NCBI RefSeq assembly: GCF_019320115.1
Contig: NC_089584.1
Coordinates: forward strand, 76,632,791 to 76,696,790
Direction: 5' to 3'
DNA length: 64,000 nucleotides
From: Miscanthus floridulus
Lineage: Eukaryota > Streptophyta > Magnoliopsida > Poales > Poaceae
How positions within the stretch are numbered: position 1 is the stretch's first letter; the number at the start of each line of letters is the position of its first letter. Position numbers and translations under genes: made by a program. Below are positions 12,627 through 24,070 of this stretch, one piece after another. The notes beneath the pieces are model-generated. The model made no database searches. It had not been told where the DNA came from and saw nothing but the letters and a program-made list of their open reading frames with translations.

Positions 12627-13711
12627 ATGACTCGCACCCGTGCAGGAGCTAGTAGCAGCCATGATGGCAACTGATAGTGACTTACCACCACCGCCACCGC
12701 CGTCTGCTTAGGAGTTCTTTGCCCTAATTCTTGGGAAGCCAAAGGACAATGGAGGAAGCTCTGGCCTCATCGTGTAGAACACCGCTCGTGGCCACCCGCA
12801 GGAACAAGGGCCTGAGCCAAATCAGCTCAGTACCTTCAAGGAATTTCTAGATACAAAGCCTCCTATCTTCAAGGTGGTAGAAGGAACCACTATAGGCAGA
12901 CGAGTGGCTCAACACCATTGAGCAGAAGTTTCGTCTGCTAAGAGTCACCGAGCACCTGAAGGCTGAGTATGCAGTCCCACTAGTTGTAGGGACCAGTAGG
13001 GATCTGGTGGACACATTTCTTGTCCTCTCTACCTGCTAATGCGTGAGTAACATGGGAGCAGTTCAAGTTGGCTTTTCGAGGACATCACATTCCCCTAGGC
13101 CTAATGCGTATGAAAGCGGCTGAATTTATGAGGCTCACTCAAGGGACAAAGACCCTCACAGAATATATGCACGCATTCAATAACATGTCCTAGGTATGCT
13201 CCAGGTTTTGTGGATACCGAGGAGAAGAAGATAGAGAGCTTCAAGCGGGGTCTGAACACCAAACTAATGAAGACCATGGCAAATTCCAAGTGCACCACCT
13301 ATAACGAGTTTATTAGTGATGCTCTGACCCAGGAAAATCATAACAACATGCATGCGACAGCTAAGGGTTCGCAAGAGGGCATTTGAGGCAGGTGCCTCCT
13401 AGATCTTCACTAGTCCTAGGGCCCCTATCATAGCTAGGCCATAGTTCCGTCCACCTGCACCCAAGTTTAGGCCTCCACCACCAAAAGCTCAGAACAGCAG
13501 GCCTCAAAAAGCATTCCGTAAGGCATTCACTATTGCCTTACCTAAAGGAAATGGCGGTCAGGGAAGCTCCACAGGACCTAGGAGTAATCAACCCTGTTTT
13601 AACTGTAATCAAGTGGGGCATTAGGCCAAGGAATGCCCCCACCCAAAGAAGAATGGCAATCAGAATCAAAACAATCAGAGGCAGGCAAACACAAGGGCAT
13701 GTCCAGGATAC
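12627..13711 (+). pseudogene. Ty3-gypsy gag with CCHC zinc knuckle
   Basis: The ATG at 12627 opens MTRTRAGASS and is soon interrupted by a stop; a proline tract (PPPPPP) follows. The retrotransposon gag core lies at about 13049-13385 and includes FRGHHIPLGLMRMKAAEFM, LTEYMHAFNNMS and EEKKIESFKRGLNTKLM. A zinc knuckle C-F-N-C-N-Q-V-G-H-x-A-K-E-C lies at about 13596-13640, with a stop replacing one codon. Gag normally forms the particle and the knuckle binds the RNA. Several stops and frameshifts make this copy non-functional. Confidence 0.8.
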
Positions 13712-14263
13712 GTGCACTATACCACTATTGAGGAAGTGCCCGCTGGAGAAGTTGTCACGGCTGGTATGTTTCTTGTCAACAAGCATCCCGCTATTGTTTT
13801 ATTTGATTCGGGAGCTTCTCATTCATTTATGAGTCAAGCATTTGCATCTAGACATAATCAAAAAATAATTGAAGTAAGCAAGGGTGGTTACAATATAAGT
13901 TCAGCGGGGGCTACTATTTCTACAAATAAGATAGTCAAAAACGTGCCCATCTCTATATTAGAGAGGGAGTATACAAGTTATTTGATAATATTGCCTGGGT
14001 TATCAATAAGTGTAATCTTAGGCATGAATTGGATGAAGGATCGTGGTGTTCTCATTGACACTAGCACTCGTACTGTTATGTTGAGAGAACCCAAGAGAGG
14101 GAATGCTTTTCTAGTACCACTCTCCCGAAATTTTGAACTCCAACATTTAGCTTGTGCTATCCAAACCACTACCCTTTGTGATATCCCCGTGGTTTATGAG
14201 TTTCCGAATGTATTTCTAGGGGAGTTACCAGGTTTACCACCTGATAGGGAATGTGGAATTTAA
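13712..14263 (+). pseudogene. Retropepsin-like protease domain of the Tekay-like pol
   Basis: The frame is open for 183 codons. It carries the aspartic protease motif LFDSGASHSF near 13798-13827, followed by the hydrophobic ILGMNWM motif near 14010-14035 typical of the second half of the fold. It ends in DLPGLPPDRE-like sequence (ELPGLPPDRECGI), the standard linker before RT in gypsy elements. A frameshift separates it from RT. The domain itself looks intact, but the element is defective. Confidence 0.85.
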
Positions 14264-15174
14264 GATTGAGTTAGTGCCAGGTACTGGCACCTATCTCAAG
14301 AAGGCCTTATAGGATGCCACCAAATGAGTTAGCAAAACTTAAGATTCAGTTACAGGATCTAGTTGGACAAGGGTCTTATTCAACCTAGTTCATCTCCATA
14401 GGGGCTATCCAACATTGTCTATGAAAAAGAAGACAAGTCCTTGAGAATGTGTGTGGATTACAGGCCACTCAATGCTGTGACTATTAAAAATAAGTACCCA
14501 TTGCCTCGCATCGACATCTTGTTTGATCAGTTGGCAAAAGCAAGGGTATTCTCCAAGATTGACTTGAGATTAGGCTATCATTAGATAAAGATCAGGCCAG
14601 AGGACATACCTAAAACTTGCTTTCTCTACTAGGTATAGGCTTATATGAGTATTTGGTTATGTCTTTCGGACTAACAAATGCTCCTGCCTACTTCATGTAC
14701 CTGATGAATTCGGTATTCATGCCCAAGCTTGACAAGTTCGTGGTCATGTTTATCGATGATATATTGATTTATTTAGAAAACAAGGTAGATCATGAAGAGC
14801 ATCTGAGGATTGTTCTATCCAGATTGAGGGAGCATAAGCTATATGCAAAATTTAGCAAGTGTGAATTTTGATTGAGCAAAGTACCTTTCCTAGGTCATAT
14901 CTTATCGAGAGATGGAATCTCTGTAGACCCATCAAAAGTACAGGAGGTCCTGGATTGGAAGGCCCCGACTTCGGTTCATGAAGTTCAGAGTTTTCTAGGG
15001 TTAGCAGGATATTATCGTTATTTCATTCCAGATTTCTCCAAGATAGCTAAGCCCATGACTAGGCTACTTCAGAAAGATGAAAAGTTCAATTGGACACCAG
15101 AGTGTGAAGCAGCTTTTCACACCCTCAGGACTCTATTAACTACAAGCCCCTGTCTTAGCACAACCCGACATTGA
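14264..15174 (+). pseudogene. Ty3-gypsy reverse transcriptase (broken)
   Basis: RT motifs occur in order: PSSSPx[23 protein letters not shown], [13 protein letters not shown], and the catalytic FIDDILIY box near 14749-14772. The thumb and connection region follows (FLGHILSRDGISVDP, EVQSFLGLAGYYRYFI). Stops occur at about 14583 (a Gln position in HQIKI), 14869 (a Trp position) and elsewhere, and frameshifts flank the FIDD segment. The family assignment is secure from motif order; the clade (Tekay/Del) is inferred from LTR length, leader and primer site. Confidence 0.9.
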
Positions 15175-15610
15175 GAAGCCTTTTGATGTATTTTGTGATG
15201 CATCAGATATAGGTTTGGGGTGTGTGCTTATGCAAGAAGGGAGAGTTATTGCATATGCTTCTCGGTAGTTGAGAAAACATGAAGTCAACTACCCTACACA
15301 TGATTTAGAACTCACAACAGTAGTACATGCATTAAAGATATGGAGACATTATTTGTTGGGCAATATATGTCATATATATACTGACCATAAAAGTCTCAAG
15401 TATATCTTTACCCAACCAAGAGCTGAACATGAGACAACGAAGATGGACTAGAGCTGATTAAGGACTACAATTTGGAAGTGCATTACCATCCTAGGAAAGC
15501 CAATGTTGTAGCCGATGCACTCAGTCAAAAATCTCATAGAATGTATGCATCTGCTATGGATGCTTCAATTTTGCATTTATTTTTACATTTAGTTCGAAGA
15601 ACCTTTTGAA
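15175..15610 (+). pseudogene. RNase H domain of the Tekay-like pol, truncated before integrase
   Basis: [16 protein letters not shown] near 15182-15228 gives the first catalytic Asp. [18 protein letters not shown] gives the Glu helix, and [14 protein letters not shown] the next Asp. HPRKANVVADALSQK near 15489-15530 closes the domain. A stop replaces the Gln in ASRQL (15267). After DASILHLFLHLVRR the sequence stops matching gypsy pol at about 15610. Integrase, chromodomain and 3' LTR are absent, replaced by CACTA sequence. Confidence 0.85.
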
Positions 15611-15659
15611 ATCTCTTAATTGAATAGCACCAACAGGCCCTGCACAGGCCCCCCCCCCC

Positions 15660-17806
15660 CATTCGTGCCTCATATGGGAGGTGCAAAATCAAATGCTACA
15701 TCGGATTGAAGAAGCCAGGTGGAAAGATCTTCTCCAACTTGCAGAGCAACACAGGCGCCATTCTTTCCATGTCTACAACCATGGTACGAGATAACTCCTT
15801 AGCACAAAGCTGGCGGAAGAAATTGCTCAACTCCGCCTAGCACTATCTAGACATACTTAGGGACATAGCCTCGAACCATCACCAGTAGTAGCCACTCAAG
15901 CCATATGTGGTAGTCATGACTCTTGAGCCCATTGATTCACAAAGTAGCTAAGTTCACTCCCCTCTTCAGATTCGTTGCATACCCATTAGGGAACATTAAC
16001 GTTTGGAACTATTCTAGTACTTCCCTCCTTTGGGCCCTCGTTAGAACAAAATTAGCCTTAGGCTTTCTCCATGACTTTCTGCCTCTGGGAGGCGCCATGT
16101 CTAGCTTTGATCTATTGCATAACCTCGCCAGATCCACTCTAGCCTTAACATTATCCTTTGTCTTATCAGGAATGTCCATGATTATACCAAAAATTGCCTC
16201 GGCGATATTTTTTTCACTGTGCATTGCATCAATGTTATGTGGAAGTAGAAGGTCACCAAAATAGGGGAGGTTCCACAAGCACGACTTGTGAGTCCATGCA
16301 TGTTCCTCACCATATCCTAGAAAACGATCTCCTTGGTCATTGACCTCGAGAGCGTCTAACTGAGCACGAACCATGGCACCAATCATCATCTAGGGTGCAG
16401 GGCCTTCAACTACTACATCTTTCGTAAAGTTTTTGATGTCTCGTCTAAATGGATGGTCAAGAGGGAGGAATTATCAATGTTTGTTGAATGAAGAATACTT
16501 ACCACCCTTCGTCAACCAAATGAACATCAGAGACGCCTTGCGTACTGGGCATGAGAACTTCCCATGAACACACTAGTCATAGAATATCCCATACGCCGGA
16601 GAGTCATGCAGGGAGTACTAGTTCCAAACATACATTTTGAAGTTTATCTTTGTAGCTCGGTCGTATGTCCATACCCCTTCCTCCCAAGAATAGACAAAAT
16701 CATCAATCAGAGGCTCTATGTACACACTCATATTACTCTCCAGGTGTTCAGGAATTATCAATGACAAGAATATGTTCTATCATTGAAAGAGGACACCTAG
16801 GAGGGAGATTGAGAGGGATAATGAACATGGGCCAACAAGTGTATGAGGCAGCCGCCATTCCATAAGGATTGAACTCATCTGTTGCCAGCACAACACAGTA
16901 CATTACGAGCCTTTAGAGCTTTCTCACTGATGAATCATATCAAACCTTGTCCATGCTTCACCATCAGATGGAAGCACCAGCGACTCAGGATTGTATCGAT
17001 GTTCGTATTTGTGCCATGTCATCTGTTTCGTGGATTCCTTAGTCATATAAAGCCAGTTGGATCCTCGGTATGAATGGAAGGTATCGTAGGATCTTCACGG
17101 GGATGGTGAGCTTGCCTCTTCTAACCATCACCAGAGTCTACCTCCAGGAACTTAGACGATTTAAACTTCACACAGTACTTTGCTTCCGCATGTTCTTTCC
17201 TAAATAAGATGCATCCCTTCAGGACAAGCATGTATCTGCTCATATGGCATCTTAAGTGCACGAAGGAGTTTATGTGCCTCATACATGCTCTTTGGTAGGA
17301 TGTGACCATTCGGGAGCAGGCTACCAACAATTATCAGCATAACAACGAAGGCTTCTCGACTCAAGCTAAATTGGTACTTCACGGCCATTAGGCGTGCAAT
17401 GGCATCTAGTTGAGAAACCTTGGCATGCCCGTGAAGGAGCTGTTGTGCCGCAGACAACATATCGTAATACTCCTTTGTGGTTGGCTCTGGCTCCTCCTCC
17501 CTACGTCCTTCATCGAAGTGTGCTTTATGATAGTCATTTAACATGTCTCCTACCCCGGCATCAGCATCATAATCCTCGATGCGTTGTCTCACGACCTCGT
17601 CTCTCACATGATCGGATTCACCATGGTAGATCCACTGGGTATAGTCCGCCAGTAAATCCATTCTTGCAAAGATGTTTACCCATGACCATCGTTGTTTGTC
17701 GATGCGTGTTTGCACAAATGATGCAGGGACACCAAGTGGCACGCGCTCCTTTAACCCTTGCAAATGCTAGTTCCAAGAAAGCATCAGGTCTTCTCAATCC
17801 ATTCAT
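15660..17806 (-). pseudogene. TNP2-like CACTA transposase (Transposase_21 family), decayed
   Basis: On the minus strand the N-terminal block (17200-17763) contains DKQRWSWVNIFARMDLL, DVGDMLNDYHKAHF-type sequence and LLHGHAKVSQLDAIARLMAVK, typical of TNP2 starts. About 16720-17110 reads, with stops, MTWHKYEHRYNPESLVLPSDG and then a WNGG...CWP region. About 16009-16389 reads MMIGAMVRAQLDALEVNDQGD, HKSCLWNLPYFGDLLLPHN and IDAMHSEKNIAEAIFG. Below that, fragments match the C-terminal domain (SHDYHIWLEWLLPVMVRG-like). In active elements TNP2 binds and cuts the ends. Here stops and frameshifts occur throughout, and the C-terminus is cut near 15660. Confidence 0.8.
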
Positions 17807-17950
17807 CGGTCAACGAACCCTAACTAGAGCGGCCCATGTACATCCACTCACGGTCCATCCATCCTCTAACATATCAGCAAGTAATATAAAAATCAATTGC
17901 ATCTACAAGTTCCTATACTGTCTAATAGGTGAAGATAGGTCCTAATCCCA

Positions 17951-18152
17951 CCCGGGGATGTGTAGATGGGGTTAGTTTCCATACTCTACTCCTATCCGAG
18001 ATAGAATTTTGACAGCACCTCCCCACTGTTCTCCAAATACACGTCCTAGCAAGGAGATTGTGTATCCGAAGAACAATAGGGAGATGCTGCTGAAACTCTA
18101 TCTCGAATCCTAGTAGAGCATGGAAACTAACTCCATCTACACATCTTCGAGC
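17951..18152. repeat. Inverted repeat upstream of the TNP2 remnant
   Basis: The left arm (about 17957-18008, gatgtgtagatggggttag, then tttccat...gagatagaattt) pairs with the right arm (about 18090-18152, aaactctatctcgaatcc, then catggaaactaactccatc) around an ~80-base loop. The arms are roughly 50-55 bases and imperfect. The repeat lies just 5' of the transposase start, so it may be a small nested fold-back or part of the CACTA 5' region. Confidence 0.6.
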
Positions 18153-19560
18153 TGTCCAAAAAACGTGGACAATTCAAAATAGATACGGTTATAGATAAGC
18201 AAAGATCTGTATATTTCCAACCGTATCTCTTTCAAACGGGAGACGCCTAGCTAGGTTACGTGATATACAAACATGATATGGAAATAGGGGTGTAGGATGC
18301 CTCACCTTGCTGTCCTGCAAAGTGACGAGTCAAGGACGGTGGGGAATGATCCTTGCAATAGCCTCTCCTGCAACAAACGAACATAATAGTGTCAATTGTA
18401 AATTTCGGCAGCAAACCAACGGTGAGGTAACCAAAACCTGCAACAAACTAACGGCACGATGGCCGACAACCACATACCAACATCGTCAAACTGAATCCAG
18501 CAAGCAAAAACACATACTCAAGAAGGCAATTTTCTAGTTCCCTTCTGTCTCCTTTTCTCTAACAAAAAATGCTCCAAGCACCACCTAACAAACATCAAAC
18601 TTACAACAGATGCATGTGTGAGGATTAATTTAAACTCTGATTTCAGCCAGGCGCCTTTGAATTGATTCATTTTATTGTAGACGTGTGCAGAACTATGGTT
18701 CAATCTCATTTTCCTTTTATAAAGTGCATGGCTTGGTCAGATCATGTTGTGCGGTGTCTTCAAGATAGAGTGTGAGTGTCAGGCCGTTTCTAATGATGCA
18801 AGGTACATGAACAGTGATAAATCCGAACTCCTAAAGTGCTGTGGAAATGCTTTTCGATGTTTTGTTCTAGTTGTTAGAGTCTCTGCTATTTTATAGAAAG
18901 CTAAGCACCCAAAATCAACATATAGAAGAGCATGCTGTGAAGTTACTTTTTTTCAATGTAACCTGAAGCTACTTAATGAAAAGGAATTTTAATCAGTTAT
19001 CATGTTCAGGAAAAGATTATTATGCAGTTTGAATCTGCAAGTACCGCGAGCAGTTACAATTATTTTGCTTTAGTAATTGCACTCCTGCAGATGGAGATGT
19101 AAAAAAAGAAGGAAAACAAATCTGAATAATTTGAGTATGGTTTAATTTTAAATAATTGCATACTATTGCAGGTCCAATGAAATGTTTGGGGCATCATTAG
19201 GCTGTCATAAAACGGTGGCTGAAGAAGCATATGAAGAACTTGAGGCTATGAATTTGGTTTGCCATTTAGTAAATCACATCAAGAATATTTGTTAATGTCA
19301 TTGTTGTGTTTTTGCCTTTTCTTTGAAAGGTTCAACACTAATAATGTTGAATTTGTTCCATAAAAAAATAATGCCAAAGTTGGCACATACGTATATGATG
19401 AACTGTTGTACAGTGTTTCTAGAATTGACAGCTAAAACAATTTATAACAGCCTAACAGGAAAGTTTCAATACTCAAATTTAACAGAGCATCAAGTGTGAA
19501 ACCTGAGAAGAACTGTTATATACAAAATGATGTACGATAAAATGTCATATCATGTTTCTA
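18153..19560. other. CACTA internal region; possible captured sequence
   Basis: The region is mostly AT-rich with no long conserved frame. One short plus-strand segment (about 19171-19256) looks exon-like: it follows a pyrimidine-poor ttgcag, reads SNEMFGASLGCHKTVAEEAY plus EELEAMNL without a stop, and precedes GTTTGCC. CACTA elements often carry captured host exons, but I do not recognise a source gene, so this is only a possibility. Confidence 0.3.
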
Positions 19561-19599
19561 AAATAGACAGACAAAACAATTTTGATAGCTTGATAGGAA

Positions 19600-20000
19600 A
19601 GTTGTGAGAGAGGGCGATGCCTTGCTGGGGACGGACAGCTCCGAACTTTGAGAGGCACGTCGAGGTGAGAGAGGGTGATGCCTTGCTGGGGAAGGATGGT
19701 GGTGGGGTCGCTCTGCGAGGAAGGGGCGGCAGCGGGGTCGCTCGGCGAGGGGCGGACGTCGTTGGGGTCAGGTCGGCGAGAGGGTGGACGGCGGCGGGGT
19801 TGCGCTCGGCGAGAGGCGGATGGCAGCGGTGTCGCCTGGCGAGGGGCGGACGGCCGGGGGCACGGTGCGGTAGCGGGAGGCACAGTGCGGCGGTGTGGCG
19901 TGTGTGCGGTGTGGCGTGTGTGTGAGAGTGTGCGGCGTGGCGTGTGTGTGAGTGTGTGCGGCGTGGCGTGTGTGTGAGTGTGTGCGTGTGTGTGCTGCCG
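19600..20000 (+). repeat. GC-rich minisatellites inside the CACTA element
   Basis: Two degenerate copies of an ~65-base unit (gagagagggyGATGCCTTGCTGGGGA) start near 19608 and 19670. G-rich variants of gcgagrggcggacggc follow, then a (gcggcgtggcgtgtgtgtgagtgt)-type tandem array at about 19890-19995 with at least three units. Open frames across it (arginine/glycine- or histidine/threonine-rich) are compositional artefacts. Confidence 0.7.
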
Positions 20001-20019
20001 GAGGGGTGGATATGCTCAA

Positions 20020-20235
20020 GGTTTGCCGAGTGCCCGCGATCTAGCACTTGGCAAAGCCTCGGTTTGCCGAGTGTCCCAGGTAGCACTCGGCAAAGCCTCG
20101 GTTTTGTTTTTTTCCATTTTTGAAACCCTACTACACGTGGGTGGAGCCGGTGAACGGGTTTGCCGAGTGTCCTAGATCTGACACTCGGTAAACCCCAGCT
20201 TTGTCGAGTGCCATATAAGGGGCACTCGGCAAACT
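20020..20235. repeat. CACTA subterminal repeat cluster, inner set
   Basis: Several motifs lie in both orientations: ggtttgccgagtgcc, cacttggcaaagcc, ggtttgccgagtgtcc, cactcggcaaagcc, gtttgccgagtgtcc, ccactcggcaaac. In CACTA elements such motifs bind the DNA-binding transposase subunit (TNPA type). This cluster is ~2.4 kb from the terminus, separated from the outer cluster by the long tandem repeats. Confidence 0.7.
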
Positions 20236-22279
20236 TATTATTTCATGCAGTTGTCGTTCAAATTCAATGTATATCAATTAAAATTCTATAATTGCACTTA
20301 AAAAATTAAAATTATCAAACAGGATCCAAAAATTACCAAAATTACATATGAATCAATCTATGTTCTCTATTGCCTATACAAAAAGTTTTGAAGTCAAACC
20401 CCAATTCGACCGTCACTTTGACTCCAAATCTTACCGAATCCTTCTCAACGCAACGATTCTTCATCTGAGATACTTCGGTTCGTAAACATCGTACGTGATA
20501 GATTGTGTGAAACCTTCTCAATTTTTTACCACTGGCATCCACGTATGATATCACGAGATCTTGACAAATCTCATGATTTTCAGACTTTGTTTACTTTTTT
20601 AGAATTTAAAAACCATTCGGCCACACGTTCATGGTCGTGTTTCCTGAACAAGATGTTCGAAATTTCTTTTCATGTCCCAGGTAAGACCTCACACCGAACT
20701 CAATAACATGAATATCATTTTTCTACTCATTTTATTCCATTATTTGAATCACTTGCAGTTCAAATTTGACTTATACCAAAAAATTCCTTGAAACGCAATA
20801 AATTAATTAAATATATAAAACGGATACAGAAATATACCAAATCTTAACATGGAGTACCACATGTTGTATGTAGAGAGTAGAAAAAGTTTCAAGGCCAGAA
20901 GTGAAAAAAAAGTTATTATTTCATGCAGTTCGTCGCTCAAATTCAATGTATATCAATTAAAATTCTATAATTGCACTTAATAAATTAAAATAATCAATCG
21001 GATCCAAAAAAAAATACCAAAATTACACATGAATAAATCTATGTTCTGTATTGCCTATACAAAAAGTTTTGAAGTCAAACCCCAATTCGACCGTCACTTT
21101 GACTCTAAATCTTACCGAATCCTTCTCAATGCTAGGATTCTTCATCCTGTGATACTTAGGTTTATAAATATCGTACATGACAGATTGTGTGAAATGTTCT
21201 CAATTTTTTACCATGGCATCCACATATGATATCACGAGATCTTGACAAATCTCATGATTTTCAACTTCATTTGCTTTTTTTAGAATTTAAAAACCATTCA
21301 GGCCACACGTTCGTGGTCGTGTTTCCTGAACAAGATGTTCAAAATTTCTTTTCATGTCCTGGGTAAGGCCTCACACCGGACTCAATAACATGAATATCAT
21401 TTTTTTCTACTCATTTTATTCTATTATTTGAATCACTTGCGGTTCAAATTTGACTTATACCAAAAAATTCCTTGAAATGTAATAAATGAATTAAATATAT
21501 CAAATGGATCCTAGAAATATACCAAATCTTAACATGGAGTATCACATGTTGTATGTAGAGAGTAGAAAAAGCTTTAAGTCCAAAAGTAAAAAAAAGTTAT
21601 TATTTCATGCAGTTTGTCGCTCAAATTCAATGTATATCAATTAAAATTCTATAATTGCACTTAATAAATTGAAATAATCAAACGGATCCAAAAAATTACC
21701 AAAATTACACATGAATCAATCTATATTCTCTATTACCTATACAAAAAGTTTTGAAGTCAAAATCCCAATTCAACCGTCACTTTGACTCCAAATCTTACCG
21801 AATCATTCTCAACGATACAATTCTTCATCTGAGATACTTCGGTTTGTAAACATCGTACAGTGACAGATTATGCGAAACCTTCTCAAATTTTTACCATGGC
21901 ATCCACGTATGATATCACGAGATCTTGACAAATCATATGATTTTCAGACTTCGTTTGCTTTTTTTAGAATTTAAAAACCAATCGGCCACACGTCCGTGGA
22001 TCGTGTTTCCTGAACAAGATGTTCGAAATTTCTTTTTATATCCCGGGTAAGGCCTCACACCGGACTCAATAACATGAATATCATTTTTCTATTCATTTTA
22101 TTCTATTATTTGAATCACTTGTAGTTCAAATTTGACTTATACCAAAAAAATTCTTGAAATGCAATAAATTAATTAAATATATCAAATGGATCCAGAAATA
22201 TAACAAATCTTAACATAGGAGTACCACATATTGTATGTAGAGAGTAGGAAAAGTTTTGAGGGCAGAAGAGGCAAAAAAG
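20235..22279 (+). repeat. Three tandem repeats of about 680 bp
   Basis: Units start with ttattatttcatgcag at 20235, 20913 and about 21597 and run to about 22279 (678, 684 and 683 bases). Each unit carries the same ordered landmarks: ttcaaattcaatgtatatca, caaaaagttttgaagtc, accgtcactttgactc, catgatatcacgagatcttg-type sequence, gaacaagatgttc, cctcacaccg, and a final agagagtag. Identity looks high apart from scattered substitutions and short indels. No reading frame is conserved between units, so they look non-coding. Confidence 0.9.
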
Positions 22280-22289
22280 TTTAGGCTTT

Positions 22290-22674
22290 GCCGAGAGCCA
22301 ACAAAAAACACTCGGCAAAATGATCACTTTGTCGAGTGCCATACTGAAACACTCGACAAATAATGTCTTTGTCGTGTGTCACTAACGAACACTCAGCAAA
22401 GTGCTAACGGTAGGGCGCTCCAGCTGGCAGCCGTTGTACGACCGGCGCACGTGCCGGTATTTTGCCGAGTGCCTGATGTTTGTCGAGTGTTTCGTTAGTA
22501 TTTGTCGAGTGTTTGCTTTAAGGCACTCGACAAAGAGGCTTTTTGCCGAGTGCAATATGTTTACCGAATGTTTCCACGGTGGCACTCGGCACACAGCAGG
22601 TTTGTCGAGTGCTCGATGGAATGAACTTCAGGCAAAACATCAGGCACTTGACATACCTACTATTTCCGGTAGTG
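22290..22674. repeat. CACTA subterminal repeats and terminus
   Basis: Many copies of gccgagtg/cactcggc and the variants gtcgagtg/cactcgac lie in both orientations (e.g. aacactcggcaaaatg, tttgtcgagtgccat, tttgccgagtgcctg, cggtttgtcgagtgctcg), ending in the CACTA-type terminus. The next bases, tag (22675-22677), would be one half of the 3-bp target duplication. Confidence 0.8.
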
Positions 22675-24070
22675 TAGCTATCCAATTGATGCAAGCTAAG
22701 GACACGAACAGGCAGAGTCAGCAGTCTTAGCATACAACGCTGAAGCAAAGCAAGCCGGCGGATTGCACCTCTTGTCATCGACATCTTTCCCGCGCCGCTG
22801 GAATATCGTCAACACTATAATGGCTCCGGGCCTCGTCAACATACATGTGAGGCCATCACCATCGACGTGCAATGGCCCCGGCTGTTCCTTCCTACTACAA
22901 GGTACACAACCAGACGGTTGTTCACGCCTTCGATGGATAGCCACGCTGCTACCCTATGTCTGCTACAGAGATAGACCGGCCTCCTACGCTGCCACACATC
23001 TCTACGACTAATAACAAGGTACACAACCGCGCATTGTTTACACCTTTATGGGCAGTCATACTACTACGCCCTCATTTATTCGAGATAGGCCGGCTCACCA
23101 CGCTGCTAGTATGCATCTCTAACTGTGATGATGTCACCCGGAGCGCAGTCTTACACCGCATACGCTGAGTATTTGGCTATATTGCCTTTCGACGAGATAC
23201 ACCGACTACTTACATGGCTTACATCTCTATGGCCGGTGTGCGCCAATTACCGACATTTAGTCTAACTATCACATGTCGTCCTGGGTAAGGATGATTCTCG
23301 GAAGCAAGGTACCTGTTTCATTCGCTATGAGGTAGGATCCTAACAGTGAACAATCACTACAAAGGCCCCTTGAACAAGTGTTGTCACGCACTTAACGTCG
23401 ACGGAAGGGTCTAACATGATTTTCATTATAATGACTATGTTGATTACATTTACTCGGCTAATCCATCTTACGCGCCTTTTCAAAGGACTATACAAGACAA
23501 TACAAGCCCAATACATGCAGACTACAATCTTACCCACAGATTAACTGTCTAAAACAACTTTTTTATAAACAAAAAGATATATTACAAGCCAACTCATTGA
23601 CAATTCAGTACCGTCTTACTTTATCTACAGGCTACAAGCTAGTCTATGACAAGTTTAACTGATTAGCAAAGGTGGAGGCTATCTCTTCAACATACTTCTC
23701 GACGCGTATGCCAATAGAGAAGCAATCAACAAGTCTCTTGTCCTATAGGGCCGATATACGCACTACGGATAGACTCGTCCTTCACGACTCTAAAGTCTGA
23801 TCAAGACGTCTGGTCAACTACGTCCATTCTCAAGTGCTAATGAACGCACTCAGACCGACTCGTCCTAAGTCAATCAGGCACAGCTGTCAAACATGTTTTC
23901 GTCGAAGATGTTAATTGGCTGGGACTCGCATGATGCATGTACACACGTACAAACACATCAGGAAGACACGAAGCCAAAATCTAGCAGGCTCTGGAGCTGT
24001 TCGTGTGCTTACATGTCGACTACTATTCGTTCATGACTCAACTTCTACACGAGATCAGCACGTCGATTTA
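22675..24070. other. Non-coding LTR-element DNA, probably Tat-like
   Basis: No coding domain is visible. At least two diverged copies of an ~115-base unit lie side by side (starting near 22900 and 23017): both begin caaggtacacaacc, continue ca-ttgtt-acacctt, and include agataggccggct/agatagaccggcc plus a catctcta end. A weaker third copy follows to about 23240. Tandem repeats of this kind are common in the 3' non-coding part of grass Tat-lineage elements. Origin is therefore inferred, without LTR boundaries. Confidence 0.35.

Larger units (their letters stand above)
15611..22674 (-). mobile_element. CACTA (En/Spm-like) transposon, 3' side truncated
   Basis: The right terminus reads CTACTATTTCCGGTAGTG (ending 22674), the reverse complement of CACTACCGGAAAT, a CACTA-type end. 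Subterminal motifs TTTGCCGAGTG / CACTCGGCAAA cluster at about 20020-20235 and 22290-22620. TNP2 coding sequence lies at 15660-17806 on the minus strand, so 22674 is the 5' end of the element. No second CACTA end is seen near 15611: the transposase runs straight into Tekay RNase H sequence beside a C-run at 15650-15660. The left side has therefore been lost by deletion or assembly fusion. The 3-bp target duplication cannot be tested. Confidence 0.8.

Noticed and set aside
19545..20175. Histidine/threonine- and arginine/glycine-rich open frames
   Set aside because: They translate the GTGTGTG/GCGTGGC minisatellite and the CACTA subterminal repeats.
20235..22279. Regularly repeated sequence considered as a CRISPR-like or satellite array
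   Set aside because: Units are ~680 bases, only three, contiguous without spacers, and within a CACTA element.
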